Source: DASQPA01 sp963756455
GTDB taxonomy: Bacteria; Acidobacteriota; Thermoanaerobaculia; Multivoradales; UBA5704
DNA length: 64,000 nucleotides
Reading direction: 5' to 3'
Assembly: GCA_963756455.1 (NCBI GenBank)
Contig: CAVWNC010000004.1
Coordinates: 2,046,001-2,110,000 of the forward strand
The position numbers and the translations under genes were made by a program. The notes beneath the pieces were generated by a model. That model searched no databases and was not told the origin of the DNA. It saw only the letters and a program-made list of their open reading frames with translations. Of this stretch, positions 33,596 through 42,002 are shown piece by piece. The first letter of the stretch is position 1. Every line of letters begins with the position of its first letter.

Positions 33596-34859
33596 CTACG
33601 GAGCGGCGGAGGCGGCGCCCAGGGGCGTGAGCAGGTCGGGACGGGTGGGGTGAGGAATGCCGACCCGGGAGGAGAGGGCGAGGTCGCGGCCGGGGAGCGG
33701 CTCCAGGAAGTAGTAGCCCTGCCCGTAGTCGATCCCCAGGATGCAGAGGATCTCCGCCTCCTCCTCGGTCTCGACCGCCTCCATGATCGTCGCCGTACCG
33801 GTGCGCGCCGCCATCTCGGCCGTGCTCTGGACGAGGATCTGCTTGAAAGGGTCGCGCGCCAGATTCCGACAGAACGTGCCGGAAATCTTTAAATAGTCAG
33901 GCCTTAAATCTTGAAATAGGTTTAAGTTGGAAGAGCCTTCCCCGTAATCATCTAAAGCGATCCGGAAGCCGCGCTCGCGCAGGCGCTGCAGGGTGGTGGC
34001 GAAGGCCCGCGGATTGACGATCGTCTGCTGCTCGGTGAGCTCGAGGATGACGTTCTCCTCGCGGAGTCCCGAGGCGCGGACGACGGCGACCAGGTGATCG
34101 GTGAAATCCGGATTGGTCATCGAGCGTGGCTGGACGTTCAGGAACGTGTTGACGACGCTCCCCAACTGGCGCACCTCGGTCAGGGCGGCCTGGATGCAGA
34201 TCATGTCGGCCTTGAACAGCATCTCCTTGTGCGCCGCATAGCCGAGGAAGATGACGGGGTTCCCCAGCACCGAGTTGGCGGGACCGCGGGCCAGGCCCTC
34301 GACGCCGAAGACCTCGAACGGGGCGCCGCCCCGGCGCAGGTTGACGACCGGCTGCAGGACCGAGCGGATGGTGTTGGCGGCGAGGAAGTCCTCGAGGAGC
34401 TCGACCTGCTGGACCTCGCCGGGCTCGGTGGCCTCGGCGGGGGGCACCTCGAAGCCCCGCCGCGGCGGCGGACCTGGCGGCCGCGGCCGCCGATGCCGCC
34501 TGGTTGGCGAGGAGGAGCTGGCGCAGCTCGGCGAGCCCGCCCGGCTTTTCGAGCACGGCGGTGACGCCGAGCATCTTGCACAGCTCACGCGCCGCATCGG
34601 TGACGTAGCCGGAGAGGACGTAGACCGCCGTATCCGGGAAATGGGTCGTCACGAAACGGATGAGGCGGATGCCCTCGAGGCCGCCGAGCTCCGAGACCGA
34701 CAGGTCGGTGATCACGACGTCGAAGCGCAGACAGGACAGCAGCGCTTCTGCCGCTTCGATCTCCCGGCAGGTCGTCAGGTGGATACCCGGGGCGCTCAGG
34801 CGCACCACCAACATGTCGAGTACCATCGACTCGTCGTCGAGGATCAGGACGCGGGGCAC
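33596..34859 (-). CDS. Response regulator with EAL (c-di-GMP phosphodiesterase) domain, frameshifted
   Basis: The receiver half reads from ATG 34859: VLILDDESMVLDML, phosphoacceptor in VVITDLSVSE, VYVLSGYV and the EKP lysine. After ~125 residues an Ala-rich linker runs into a different frame carrying an EAL domain. That domain has FGVEGLARG (an E-G-L variant of EAL), NVQPRSM, ILELTEQ, LDDYGEGSSNL (DDFGTG loop), DYLKIS, EAVETEEE and GYYFLEPLP. A one-base difference in the G/C linker (34440-34510, for example the C4 run at 34455-34458) would restore one ~420-residue protein. It would hydrolyse c-di-GMP under phosphorylation control. Being just upstream of the ComP-like system, it is a candidate output. 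Confidence 0.8.
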
Positions 34860-34920
34860 CGGCAGAGTATAGCGCGATCGGGAGCGCTGAAGCGCCTGCT
34901 CGGCATCCGAGCATGAGGTT

Positions 34921-35003
34921 CTGGGTCCGTTTGAATCCGCGGACGGCGGACTGGCTGCGCGAAGCGCCCGAGGGAAGCCGCCCGCAGGTTCAAACGGCCC
35001 CAG
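34921..35003. repeat. Large imperfect hairpin at the DinB 3' end
   Basis: 22-base arms (34921-34942 and 34982-35003) share CTGGG and CCGTTTGAA with about four mismatches and enclose 39 bases. The right arm includes the end of the DinB gene. It may act as a bidirectional stop between DinB and the REC-EAL gene, or be a repeated element. Confidence 0.5.
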
Positions 35004-35511
35004 CGGCAGCCGCGGACTTCTCCAGGAAGAAGCGGATGAGGTCGCTCGGGGGCGCGGCGTACCCCAGCTGGCGGAGCTGGGTCACCACCTGGCCGCGGTG
35101 GTAGGTCGCATGGTTGACGAGTTGGAGGAGCGGCTGCCAGACCGGGCGGGTGAAGGTCTCGCCACGGCTGTTCGTCCAGGTGAGGTCGGCGTGCAGTTGC
35201 TCGGCGGTCAGCGAAGCGAGGAGGAACTCGAGCTCGGCCGCGGTGTCCGCCCAGGCGGCGGTGAGCGACTCGCGGTCGGGGAAGTCGGCGACGCCCGGTA
35301 CGCGGCCTCCGGGCTGGCCGGAGAGGCGCGACAACCAGGTCCGCTCGGCACCCAGGATGTGCGCCATGGTGGCGAGGACCGAGGGGAAGCTCGACCCGGT
35401 GTCTCGGACCAGGTCTTCCGGCCGGACGTCGACGAGCGCCGAGAGGAAGAGCCGGTCGGCCCACAGGGTGTAGACCAGGAGCTCCCGGGCCATATGGACG
35501 GTATCGGACAT
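34990..35511 (-). CDS. DinB-family (DfsB-like) metal-binding protein
   Basis: 173 residues, typical DinB four-helix bundle. The metal-binding histidines are in MAHILGAERTWLSRL (about residue 48) and VNHATYHRGQV (about 137 and 141). Such proteins act as thiol-dependent transferases or are of unknown role. It follows the acyl-CoA mutase stop by 13 bases on the same strand, so it is probably in its operon. Confidence 0.88.
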   Translation of the reverse strand: MSDTVHMARELLVYTLWADRLFLSALVDVRPEDLVRDTGSSFPSVLATMAHILGAERTWLSRLSGQPGGRVPGVADFPDRESLTAAWADTAAELEFLLASLTAEQLHADLTWTNSRGETFTRPVWQPLLQLVNHATYHRGQVVTQLRQLGYAAPPSDLIRFFLEKSAAAAGAV

Positions 35512-35524
35512 GGCTGCGGGCGGC

Positions 35525-37285
35525 CTAGAAGACCGCCGGCTCCTCGTAGGTGCCGAAGACCTGGCGCAGAGCGTCGCTCACCTCCCCCACCGTGCAGTAG
35601 GCCTTCACGCAGTCGAGGATGAGCGGCATGGTGTTCGCGCTGCCCGCGGCGCCCCGCTTGAGAGCATCTAAGGTGCGGTCGACCGCGCCGCGGTCGCGCC
35701 GCGCCTTGACCTCGTCGACCGCCGCCACCTGGCGCTCGGCCAGGTCGTCGGCGATGTAGAGGATCTCGATCGGCGGCTCGTTTTCGAGTTGGAAGGCGTT
35801 GACGCCGACGATGAGCTTCTCCTTCTCCTCGAACGACCGCTGGTACCTGAAGGCGGCGTCCATGATCTCGCGCTGCGGGAAGCCGGCCTCGATGGCCTCG
35901 ACCATGCCGCCGAAGTCGTCGATCCGGCGGAAGTAGTCGAAGGTGCCGTCGACCATCCTGCGCGTCATCTCCTCGACGAACCAGCTGCCGCCCAGGGGGT
36001 CGACGGTGTTGATGACCCCCGACTCATGGGCGAGGATCTGCTGGGTGCGCAGAGCCGTCCGGGCATTGGCCTCGGTGGGGAGGGCGAGGGTCTCGTCGAG
36101 CGAGTTGGTGTGGAGCGACTGGGTACCGCCCAGAACCGCGGCGAGCGCCTGCACCGTCGTCCGCACGACGTTGTTGACCGGCTGCTGGGCGGTGAGCGAG
36201 CAGCCCGCGGTCTGGGTGTGGAAGCGGAGCATCCACGAGCGCGGGTTCTTCGCGCCATAGCGGTCGCGCATCACCGTCGCCCAGATCTGCCGCGCGGCGC
36301 GGAACTTAGCGATCTCCTCGAAGAAGTCGTTGTGGCTGTTGAAGAAGAAGGAGAGCCGCGGAGCGAACTCGTCGATGGGGAGACCGGCGTCGACCCCGTA
36401 CTGGACGTACTCCATGCCGTCCCGGAGGGTGAAGGCGAGCTCCTGAAGGGCGGTCGAGCCGGCCTCCCGGATGTGGTAGCCGGAGATCGAGATGGTGTTC
36501 CAGCGTGGCACCTCGCGGGCGGCGAAGGCGAACTGATCGGTGATCAGGCGCATCGACGGCCGCGGCGGGAAGATGTACTCCTTCTGGGCGATGTACTCCT
36601 TCAAGATGTCGTTCTGGAGGGTGCCCGAGACCTCTTTCTTGACGTCGACCCCCTGCTTTTCCGCCACCGCCAGGTACATGGCGAAGAGGATGGGCGCCGT
36701 CGAGTTGATGGTCATCGAGGTCGTCACCTGCCCTAAGGGGATGCCGGCGAAGAGGGTCTCCATGTCGGCCAGGGTGTCGACGGCGACGCCGCACTTCCCC
36801 ACCTCTCCCTTGGCCATCGGGTGGTCCGAGTCGTAGCCGTAGAGGGTCGGCAGGTGGAAGGCGACGGAGAGGCCGGTCTGCCCCTGGGAGAGGAGGTACT
36901 TGAACCGCTGGTTGGTATCGGCGGCGGTACCGAAGCCGGCGAACTGACGCATCGTCCACAGCTTGCCGCGGTAGCCGGTGGGGTGGATGCCGCGGGTGTA
37001 GGGGAACTCGCCAGGGACGCCCAAGGTGCTCCGGGGGTCGATGTCAGCGACCTCCTCCGGGGTGACCAGGGGCGGCACCGCCATCCCGGAGACGGTCGTC
37101 CAGTCCTCTTTCCAGAACGGCGCCTGGGCCTCGGCCTTGGCGACCGCCGTCTCCCAGCGCTGCCGCGCCTCGGCCATCGTCTCCAGCGCGTCTTCCTTAT
37201 AGATAGGGCTCTCCCGCCGCGGCGGGTTCTCCCGCCGCGGCGCCGGGGCGGCCTCCTTCTCCTCGCTGACATCCTTGACGGCCAT
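35525..37285 (-). CDS. Acyl-CoA mutase large subunit, substrate-binding (TIM-barrel) chain
   Basis: 586 residues from ATG 37285 (AAAGGAGCCGCC upstream). It has the methylmalonyl-CoA-mutase alpha-domain signatures PYTRGIHPTGYRGKLWTMRQFAGFGTA, INSTAPILFAMYLAVAE, TQTAGCSLTAQQP and GGTQSLHTNSLDETLALP. It ends at ~586, before any B12-binding DxHxxG domain, so a separate small subunit elsewhere must supply cobalamin. The usual FDLPTQ is FHLPTL here, and a Pro/Arg-rich N-terminus is extra. It isomerises branched and linear acyl-CoAs (for example methylmalonyl- to succinyl-CoA). Exact substrate is uncertain. Confidence 0.9.
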   Translation of the reverse strand: MAVKDVSEEKEAAPAPRRENPPRRESPIYKEDALETMAEARQRWETAVAKAEAQAPFWKEDWTTVSGMAVPPLVTPEEVADIDPRSTLGVPGEFPYTRGIHPTGYRGKLWTMRQFAGFGTAADTNQRFKYLLSQGQTGLSVAFHLPTLYGYDSDHPMAKGEVGKCGVAVDTLADMETLFAGIPLGQVTTSMTINSTAPILFAMYLAVAEKQGVDVKKEVSGTLQNDILKEYIAQKEYIFPPRPSMRLITDQFAFAAREVPRWNTISISGYHIREAGSTALQELAFTLRDGMEYVQYGVDAGLPIDEFAPRLSFFFNSHNDFFEEIAKFRAARQIWATVMRDRYGAKNPRSWMLRFHTQTAGCSLTAQQPVNNVVRTTVQALAAVLGGTQSLHTNSLDETLALPTEANARTALRTQQILAHESGVINTVDPLGGSWFVEEMTRRMVDGTFDYFRRIDDFGGMVEAIEAGFPQREIMDAAFRYQRSFEEKEKLIVGVNAFQLENEPPIEILYIADDLAERQVAAVDEVKARRDRGAVDRTLDALKRGAAGSANTMPLILDCVKAYCTVGEVSDALRQVFGTYEEPAVF

Positions 37286-37386
37286 GGCGGCTCCTTTCGG
37301 GCTGAACCGGGCTCCCAGAACCTGGGCGGCTTCCCTATGCTTCCCTATGATAGTAGAAAACCTCCCTGCGTTCGGGGACCCCCGTC

Positions 37387-37414
37387 TTGACAGTCCCCGG
37401 TCTTCCCTTACAAT
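37387..37414 (+). promoter_or_regulatory. Promoter giving a probably leaderless transcript
   Basis: TTGACA (37387-37392), 16-base spacer, TACAAT (37409-37414). The expected start of RNA, about 7 bases on, is at or next to the ATG at 37422. No Shine-Dalgarno sequence lies between. Confidence 0.75.
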
Positions 37415-37421
37415 ACCAAGA

Positions 37422-39464
37422 ATGGCTAGGCAAAGATTCACCAGGCTGGTCCTGGCATTCACCGGACTTTTCACCGCTGGCGGAGCCGCAGGGGCGACCC
37501 CCGCGACCTGGGCTCCGTTCGGCCCGCCGGCGGGGTTGGTCGCCACCCTGGCTCTCGATCGCACCGGCGGCATCCTGGTCACGACCGCCGAGAGCGGCGT
37601 CTACCGGAGCGACGACAGCGGCGGCTCCTGGCAGCTGTCGGGAGCGGGGATGGGCACCGAGACCGTGCGGGCCCTCGCCGTGGACCCGCGCGACGGCCGG
37701 GAAGTCGCGGTGACGGCGACCGGCGTGTTCACGCGGACCCGAGCGACGGGACCGTGGACCCTGCTCGCGCGGTCCGCGAAGTTCGGCTCCTCCGACAGCG
37801 CCACCGACGTGCTGGCGCTCTCCCCCGGGGCCGCCACGCCGAGCTGGTTCCTGGCGCGCGACCGGCAGGTCTTCCACAGCGGCGACGGCGGCCGCTCCTG
37901 GAAGCGGGTGCTGACCCCGGAAACCGCGGTCACGGCCATCCTGGTGGACCCCGGCGACCCGCGCTCGGTCTTCGTCGGCACCAGCGGCATCGGGCTCGGT
38001 GGCGAGCTGCTGCACAGCGCCGATGGAGGGCTCCACTGGGCGGCCGTGACCGCGGTGGAACGGTTGCCGGGCAACTCGGGCGTCGTGCCGTTCCAGTTCG
38101 GCATCGTAGAGATGGCGGCGATTCCGACCCGGCCGGCCACCCTCTTCGCGGTGGCCGCGCTGGCGCTCTTCCGCAGCCTCGACGGCGGCGCGACCTGGCA
38201 GGCGATCGCGGACCTCCCCGGGCCGCCGGGAGCGCAGCTCTCCGTGGAGTCGGTCGCCGCCGGGGAGGGGCCGGGCGCCCCCCTCTATGTCCTCTATTCG
38301 GCTTCCGGTCTCGACAGCGGCAACGGCTTCGGCTTCGGCGCTCTCGCCAGCGCCGACCTCGGGACCACCTGGACCCGCATCGACCGGCGCGGCGTGGCCC
38401 GCGGCCACCACCTGGCGGTGCAGGCCGGGACGGGGAACCTCTTCGCGCTCGCGACCGACCGCATCACCATCGGCGCGGGCCAGGGGCGCCGGTGGAGCGC
38501 CTCTCGCCTGGGCGACCAGTTCTGCGGCGGCCGGGTGGGCGGCAAGGCCCGGCTCGCCTTCGCCGGCGGGCAGTCCCGGGTGGTGATGCTCGTCGGAGGG
38601 CGCCTCTACACCAGCGGCGACCGCGGCGCCCGCTTCTCGGTGGTCGGGCCGGACACCGAACCCGACGGCGACTGCGCCGAGTTCCGGGATCTCGTGGCGG
38701 ATGCCGCGAGCGGCACCTGGTTCGCCCTGTCGGACCGCTCCCTCTACAGCAGCGCCGACGGCGTGCACTGGCAGGCGCAGCCGCCTCACGGCCTGCCCGA
38801 TTTCGATCCATCGAGCTTCGCCCTGGCGGCGCTCGGGGGCAGCCGGCTGCTGGCCGGCCGCTGCGGTATCGCCCGCAGCCTGGACGGCGGCCGGACCTGG
38901 GTGGAGACGCTCGCCTGTAGCGACGGTTCCGGCCATGCCCCGCTGGTGCGCCGGCTCGTCGTCGACCCGGAGGACGGAAACCGCGTGCTGGCGCTCCTCA
39001 TTACCGTCCAGAACTTCGGTTTTCCCGAACCGAGAGAGAGTCTGGCCTTGAGCGAGGATGCCGGCCTGACCTGGCGCCCTCTCGACTTCCCCGCCGACGC
39101 CCTGGCCTTCGACCGTTCCGCGCCCGACCTCCTGGCACTGCGGGAGGCCGGCTTCTTCCGCAGCGCCGATCTCGGGGGTCGCTGGAGCAAGATCAGCGGC
39201 TTCGGCACCGGCGCCGATACGGACTCGTCCGTCTACCTCGGCCCGCGGGCGGATCTCGCCGTGCGCCCCGAAGCCCCCGCCCTCCTCTATGTGGCGAAGT
39301 GGGACGGCTTCTGGCGCAGCACGGACGGCGGCGCAACCTGGTCGCCGCAGAACGCGGGGCTGCAGCCCGCGGCGCGCCGGCTCGTCCGCGTCGTCCTCGA
39401 TCCCAATCGGGCGGGCCCGCTCTACGCTGCCTCCGACTCGCTGTTCACCCGCCCCGACGAGTAG
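37422..39464 (+). CDS. Exported BNR/Ycf48-like beta-propeller protein
   Basis: 680 residues from ATG 37422; an earlier in-frame start lies upstream of the promoter and is rejected. A signal peptide covers residues 1-25. The body is a run of BNR/Asp-box-like blades: GGILVTTAESGVYRSDDSGGSWQ, FHSGDGGRSWKRV, LHSADGGLHWAAV, FRSLDGGATWQAI, ARSLDGGRTWVE, ALSEDAGLTWR and WRSTDGGATWSPQNAGL. Such propellers resemble sortilin, sialidase-like and Ycf48-type exported proteins that bind ligands or glycans. Catalytic sialidase residues are not evident. It is divergent from the acyl-CoA mutase gene, with 136 bases between the two starts. Confidence 0.85.
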   Translation: MARQRFTRLVLAFTGLFTAGGAAGATPATWAPFGPPAGLVATLALDRTGGILVTTAESGVYRSDDSGGSWQLSGAGMGTETVRALAVDPRDGREVAVTATGVFTRTRATGPWTLLARSAKFGSSDSATDVLALSPGAATPSWFLARDRQVFHSGDGGRSWKRVLTPETAVTAILVDPGDPRSVFVGTSGIGLGGELLHSADGGLHWAAVTAVERLPGNSGVVPFQFGIVEMAAIPTRPATLFAVAALALFRSLDGGATWQAIADLPGPPGAQLSVESVAAGEGPGAPLYVLYSASGLDSGNGFGFGALASADLGTTWTRIDRRGVARGHHLAVQAGTGNLFALATDRITIGAGQGRRWSASRLGDQFCGGRVGGKARLAFAGGQSRVVMLVGGRLYTSGDRGARFSVVGPDTEPDGDCAEFRDLVADAASGTWFALSDRSLYSSADGVHWQAQPPHGLPDFDPSSFALAALGGSRLLAGRCGIARSLDGGRTWVETLACSDGSGHAPLVRRLVVDPEDGNRVLALLITVQNFGFPEPRESLALSEDAGLTWRPLDFPADALAFDRSAPDLLALREAGFFRSADLGGRWSKISGFGTGADTDSSVYLGPRADLAVRPEAPALLYVAKWDGFWRSTDGGATWSPQNAGLQPAARRLVRVVLDPNRAGPLYAASDSLFTRPDE

Positions 39465-39620
39465 CGACCCTACCCAACCTGGGGACACCTTTCGGACGGA
39501 AGCTACCCGCTAAAACCGCGAGTCCCAGGTCTCGCGCCCTGCGGCGGGGCCTCGGACCTGGTGACCGTCATCTCCCAGTGCTGCCGCGCCGCGGTGCCGC
39601 TCGCATGGACCCGAGCGTAG

Positions 39621-39642
39621 TACAATCCTCGTATCGATGAGG
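39621..39642 (+). promoter_or_regulatory. VapBC promoter element and candidate operator
   Basis: TACAAT at 39621-39626 is a good -10 box. CCTCGTATCGATGAGG (39627-39642) is a partial palindrome with CCTC/GAGG ends directly after it, a fitting place for VapB-VapC autoregulation. Confidence 0.45.
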
Positions 39643-39661
39643 AAATCGTAGGAGACTTCCC

Positions 39662-39871
39662 ATGGCACAGTCCACCATCTCGCCGAAGTATCAGGTCGTC
39701 ATCCCCAAGGAGATTCGGGAGGAGATTCCACTCCGCTCCGGCCAGGTGGTCCAGGTGCTGGTCAAGAACGGGGTGATCACCCTCATTCCCGATCGCCCTC
39801 TCTCCTCCCTGCGCGGCTTTCTCAAGGGAATGGAGATCGACGGCTTCCGCGAGAAGAAGGACCGTTTTTGA
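39662..39871 (+). CDS. AbrB/MazE-type (VapB-like) antitoxin
   Basis: 69 residues, ATG behind GTAGGAGACTTCCC. The swapped-hairpin SpoVT-AbrB domain is plain: STISPKYQVVIPKEIREEI, then LRSGQVVQVLVKNGVITLIP. A short C-terminal tail (LRGFLKGMEIDGFREKKDRF) would bind the toxin. Its stop overlaps the toxin start, so translation is coupled. Confidence 0.9.
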   Translation: MAQSTISPKYQVVIPKEIREEIPLRSGQVVQVLVKNGVITLIPDRPLSSLRGFLKGMEIDGFREKKDRF

Positions 39872-40290
39872 AGGTCGTCGATTCGTCGGGATGGCTGGAG
39901 TTCTTCATCGACGGCCCGCTGGCGGACCGCTATGCCGAGCATCTGGCCGATCTGGGGCAGATCCTGACCCCCGCGATCGTGCTCTACGAGGTCTACAAGA
40001 AGATCAAGCGCGAGCGGAGCGAGGAGGAAGCTCTCCTCGCCGTGGCGCAGATCGAGAAAACCCGGATCGTCCCTTTGACGACGACCATCGCGCTGACGGC
40101 CGCCGACCTCAGCCTGGAGCACCGGCTCGCCATGGCCGACTCTCTCATCTATGCGACCGCGGTCCTCCACCAGGTGGAGGTCGTCACCAGCGATCCTGAC
40201 TTCATGGGCCTGCCGGGGGTGCTGTACCTCGAAAAACCGCCATCCTCGCCACCCCCGGCGGGAACGCCGCCTTACGTTCGGGGGTGCTAA
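39868..40290 (+). CDS. PIN-domain toxin (VapC-like)
   Basis: 140 residues from TTG 39868, overlapping the antitoxin stop. PIN acidic residues: Asp in VVDSSGWLEFF, Glu in VLYEVYKKI, Asp in LAMADSLIYATAV and Asp in VVTSDPDF. These bind magnesium for RNA cleavage; VapC toxins usually cut initiator tRNA or rRNA. The last ~15 residues (PPSSPPPAGTPPYVRGC) are a non-domain tail. Confidence 0.9.
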   Translation: MKVVDSSGWLEFFIDGPLADRYAEHLADLGQILTPAIVLYEVYKKIKRERSEEEALLAVAQIEKTRIVPLTTTIALTAADLSLEHRLAMADSLIYATAVLHQVEVVTSDPDFMGLPGVLYLEKPPSSPPPAGTPPYVRGC

Positions 40291-40640
40291 GCTTTGGGAG
40301 CTTGCTCGGAGCGGAAATCAGCATTTCTCGGGAAAGAACATTGATTTTGGGAGAGAGAATGTTCATTTCTCCGGCCAACAGGCTCATTTCCAGGCTCGAC
40401 ATCCTCCCTCCCGCGTTCTTCCAGCGAGCCGACCTTCCCTCCAAGCTCCTGGGGCTCGGCTGAGGCAGGAGAGGCTCGCCGTCCGCGCGGGGGGCAAAGG
40501 GGTGTAGACTACCGCGCCGGCGAATAAAGCTCGCTTCTTTCGCGTTGCAACCCTGGACAGGCAGCGGGAAGGCCGCTGTCCCATCTTGACCTCATTCCGG
40601 CGGGGATGATTCCTCTCCGCCCCCCCGCAAGGAATCCGCC
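40291..40640. other. Intergenic region with a 21-bp tandem repeat
   Basis: No gene is supported. The centre (40313-40390) is the repeat array listed separately; the rest is GC-rich. A ribosome site for the next gene (CCCCGCAAGGAATCCGCC) closes the region. Confidence 0.45.
40313..40390 (-). repeat. 21-bp tandem repeat, about 3.7 units
   Basis: On the minus strand the units start at 40390, 40369, 40348 and 40327 with GAAATGA/C, AAAATCA or GAAATGC, each followed by an A/T-rich middle and a CC/GG end. The period of 21 keeps a reading frame: the units would read EMSLLAG, EMNILSP, KINVLSR, EMLISAP. There is no credible start site for such a protein. Confidence 0.65.
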
Positions 40641-41852
40641 ATGAAACGACAAAGCGCCGCATCTCGTCCTCATCTTCTGCCGCTTTCCCTCTCCTGCCTC
40701 GTCCTCCTCCTCGCCGGCGCCGGCTGCTCGCGCGCCAGCGAGAGCGTGATGGGGAAGGCCCAGGGAGGGCCGGGGGACAAACCCGCCGCAACGACGACTT
40801 CGGCCGCGACTCCGGCGACATCGGCGGCACAGGCGACATCCGCGACCGGCGCGACATCGGCGACATCCGCCGCCGGCGCTCCGGGCGCCGCGGTGCCGGG
40901 AGCCGCGGTCCCCGGTGCCGCCGCAGCGCCCGCGGAGAAGCCGATCGATCCCGCCAAGCTGCCCTCCGTGGTGGCCCGGGTCAACGGCCAGGAGATCAAG
41001 AAGGACGAGCTGCTCAAGGAGGTCAAGGGGGTCCAGGCCCGCATGGCCCAGCAGGGTGCCCCGGCCGAGGCCACCGCCCCTCCCGGCCTCTACCACCAGG
41101 TGCTCGACGGCATGATCGCCCGCACCCTCCTGGAGAGCGACGCCAAGGCGCAGGGCATCGCCGTCACCGACGACGAGGCCAAAAAGCAGCTCGAGCAGGT
41201 GAAGGGCCAGTTTCCCAACCCCGAGGCTTATACCAAGGCGCTCGCCTCCGAGGGGTTGACCGAGGCGCAGCTGCAGGAGAACTTCAAGCGCCAGATGGCG
41301 GTCCAGAAGTACATCCAGGCCAAGGTTCTGGACACCACCAAGGTGACCGACGCCGACATCAAGACCTTCTACGACCAGAACAAGGACAAGATGAAGCAGC
41401 CCGAGCGGCTCCACCTGCGCCACATCCTCGTCAAGGTGGACAAGGACGCCCCGGCGGCCGACAAGCAGAAGGCGCAGGCCAAGGCGAACGACCTCCTGGC
41501 CCGCTTGAAGAAGGGCGAGGACTTCGGCAAGCTCGCCATGGAGAATTCCGACGACCCCGGCTCCAAGCCCAAGGGTGGCGATCTCGACTGGGTCGCCAAG
41601 GGCGACACCGTCGAGCCGTTCGAGAAGGCCGCCTTCGCCCTCAAGGCCAAGAACGACATCTCTCCGGTCGTCTTAAGCCCCTTCGGTTTCCACATCATCC
41701 AGCTCCTCGATCGCCAGGCCGAGGGGACGATCCCCTACGACCAGGTCAAGGACCGGATCTCCGAGATGCTCAAGCAGCGCCAGGCCCAGCAGGGCGTCCA
41801 GCAGCGCATCGAGGCGCTCAAGGCCAAGGCCAAGGTCGAGACCTTCATCTGA
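40641..41852 (+). CDS. SurA/PpiC-type peptidyl-prolyl isomerase lipoprotein
   Basis: 403 residues. Lipobox LAGAGC (Cys at ~29), a long Ala/Thr/Ser-rich low-complexity linker (~40-100), a SurA-like N-domain (VARVNGQEIKKDELLKEV), then a parvulin domain (LHLRHILVKVDKDAP, KGEDFGKLAMENSDDPGSKPKGGDLDWVAKG, FGFHIIQLLDR). It assists folding of exported outer-membrane proteins. Repeats of ATSA in the linker are simple-sequence expansions. Confidence 0.92.
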   Translation: MKRQSAASRPHLLPLSLSCLVLLLAGAGCSRASESVMGKAQGGPGDKPAATTTSAATPATSAAQATSATGATSATSAAGAPGAAVPGAAVPGAAAAPAEKPIDPAKLPSVVARVNGQEIKKDELLKEVKGVQARMAQQGAPAEATAPPGLYHQVLDGMIARTLLESDAKAQGIAVTDDEAKKQLEQVKGQFPNPEAYTKALASEGLTEAQLQENFKRQMAVQKYIQAKVLDTTKVTDADIKTFYDQNKDKMKQPERLHLRHILVKVDKDAPAADKQKAQAKANDLLARLKKGEDFGKLAMENSDDPGSKPKGGDLDWVAKGDTVEPFEKAAFALKAKNDISPVVLSPFGFHIIQLLDRQAEGTIPYDQVKDRISEMLKQRQAQQGVQQRIEALKAKAKVETFI

Positions 41853-41925
41853 TCCATTACCGAGGATAGCGGCGCGATGGGTAGAGACGCCCAGCCGCTA
41901 CCACCGTCCTATCCTCGACCACGAC

Positions 41926-41962
41926 CGCCAGGGCGTCTCAGGACTGCGGAGACGCCCTGGCG
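41926..41962. terminator. Bidirectional hairpin between convergent genes
   Basis: A perfect 14-bp stem, CGCCAGGGCGTCTC with GAGACGCCCTGGCG, around 9 bases, placed between the PpiC stop (41852) and the HExxH gene stop (42003). Further related half-sites flank it. Confidence 0.7.
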
Positions 41963-42002
41963 GGTAGGGCTCCGGAAATTCTGTGGTAACGGCTGGACGT
42001 CT

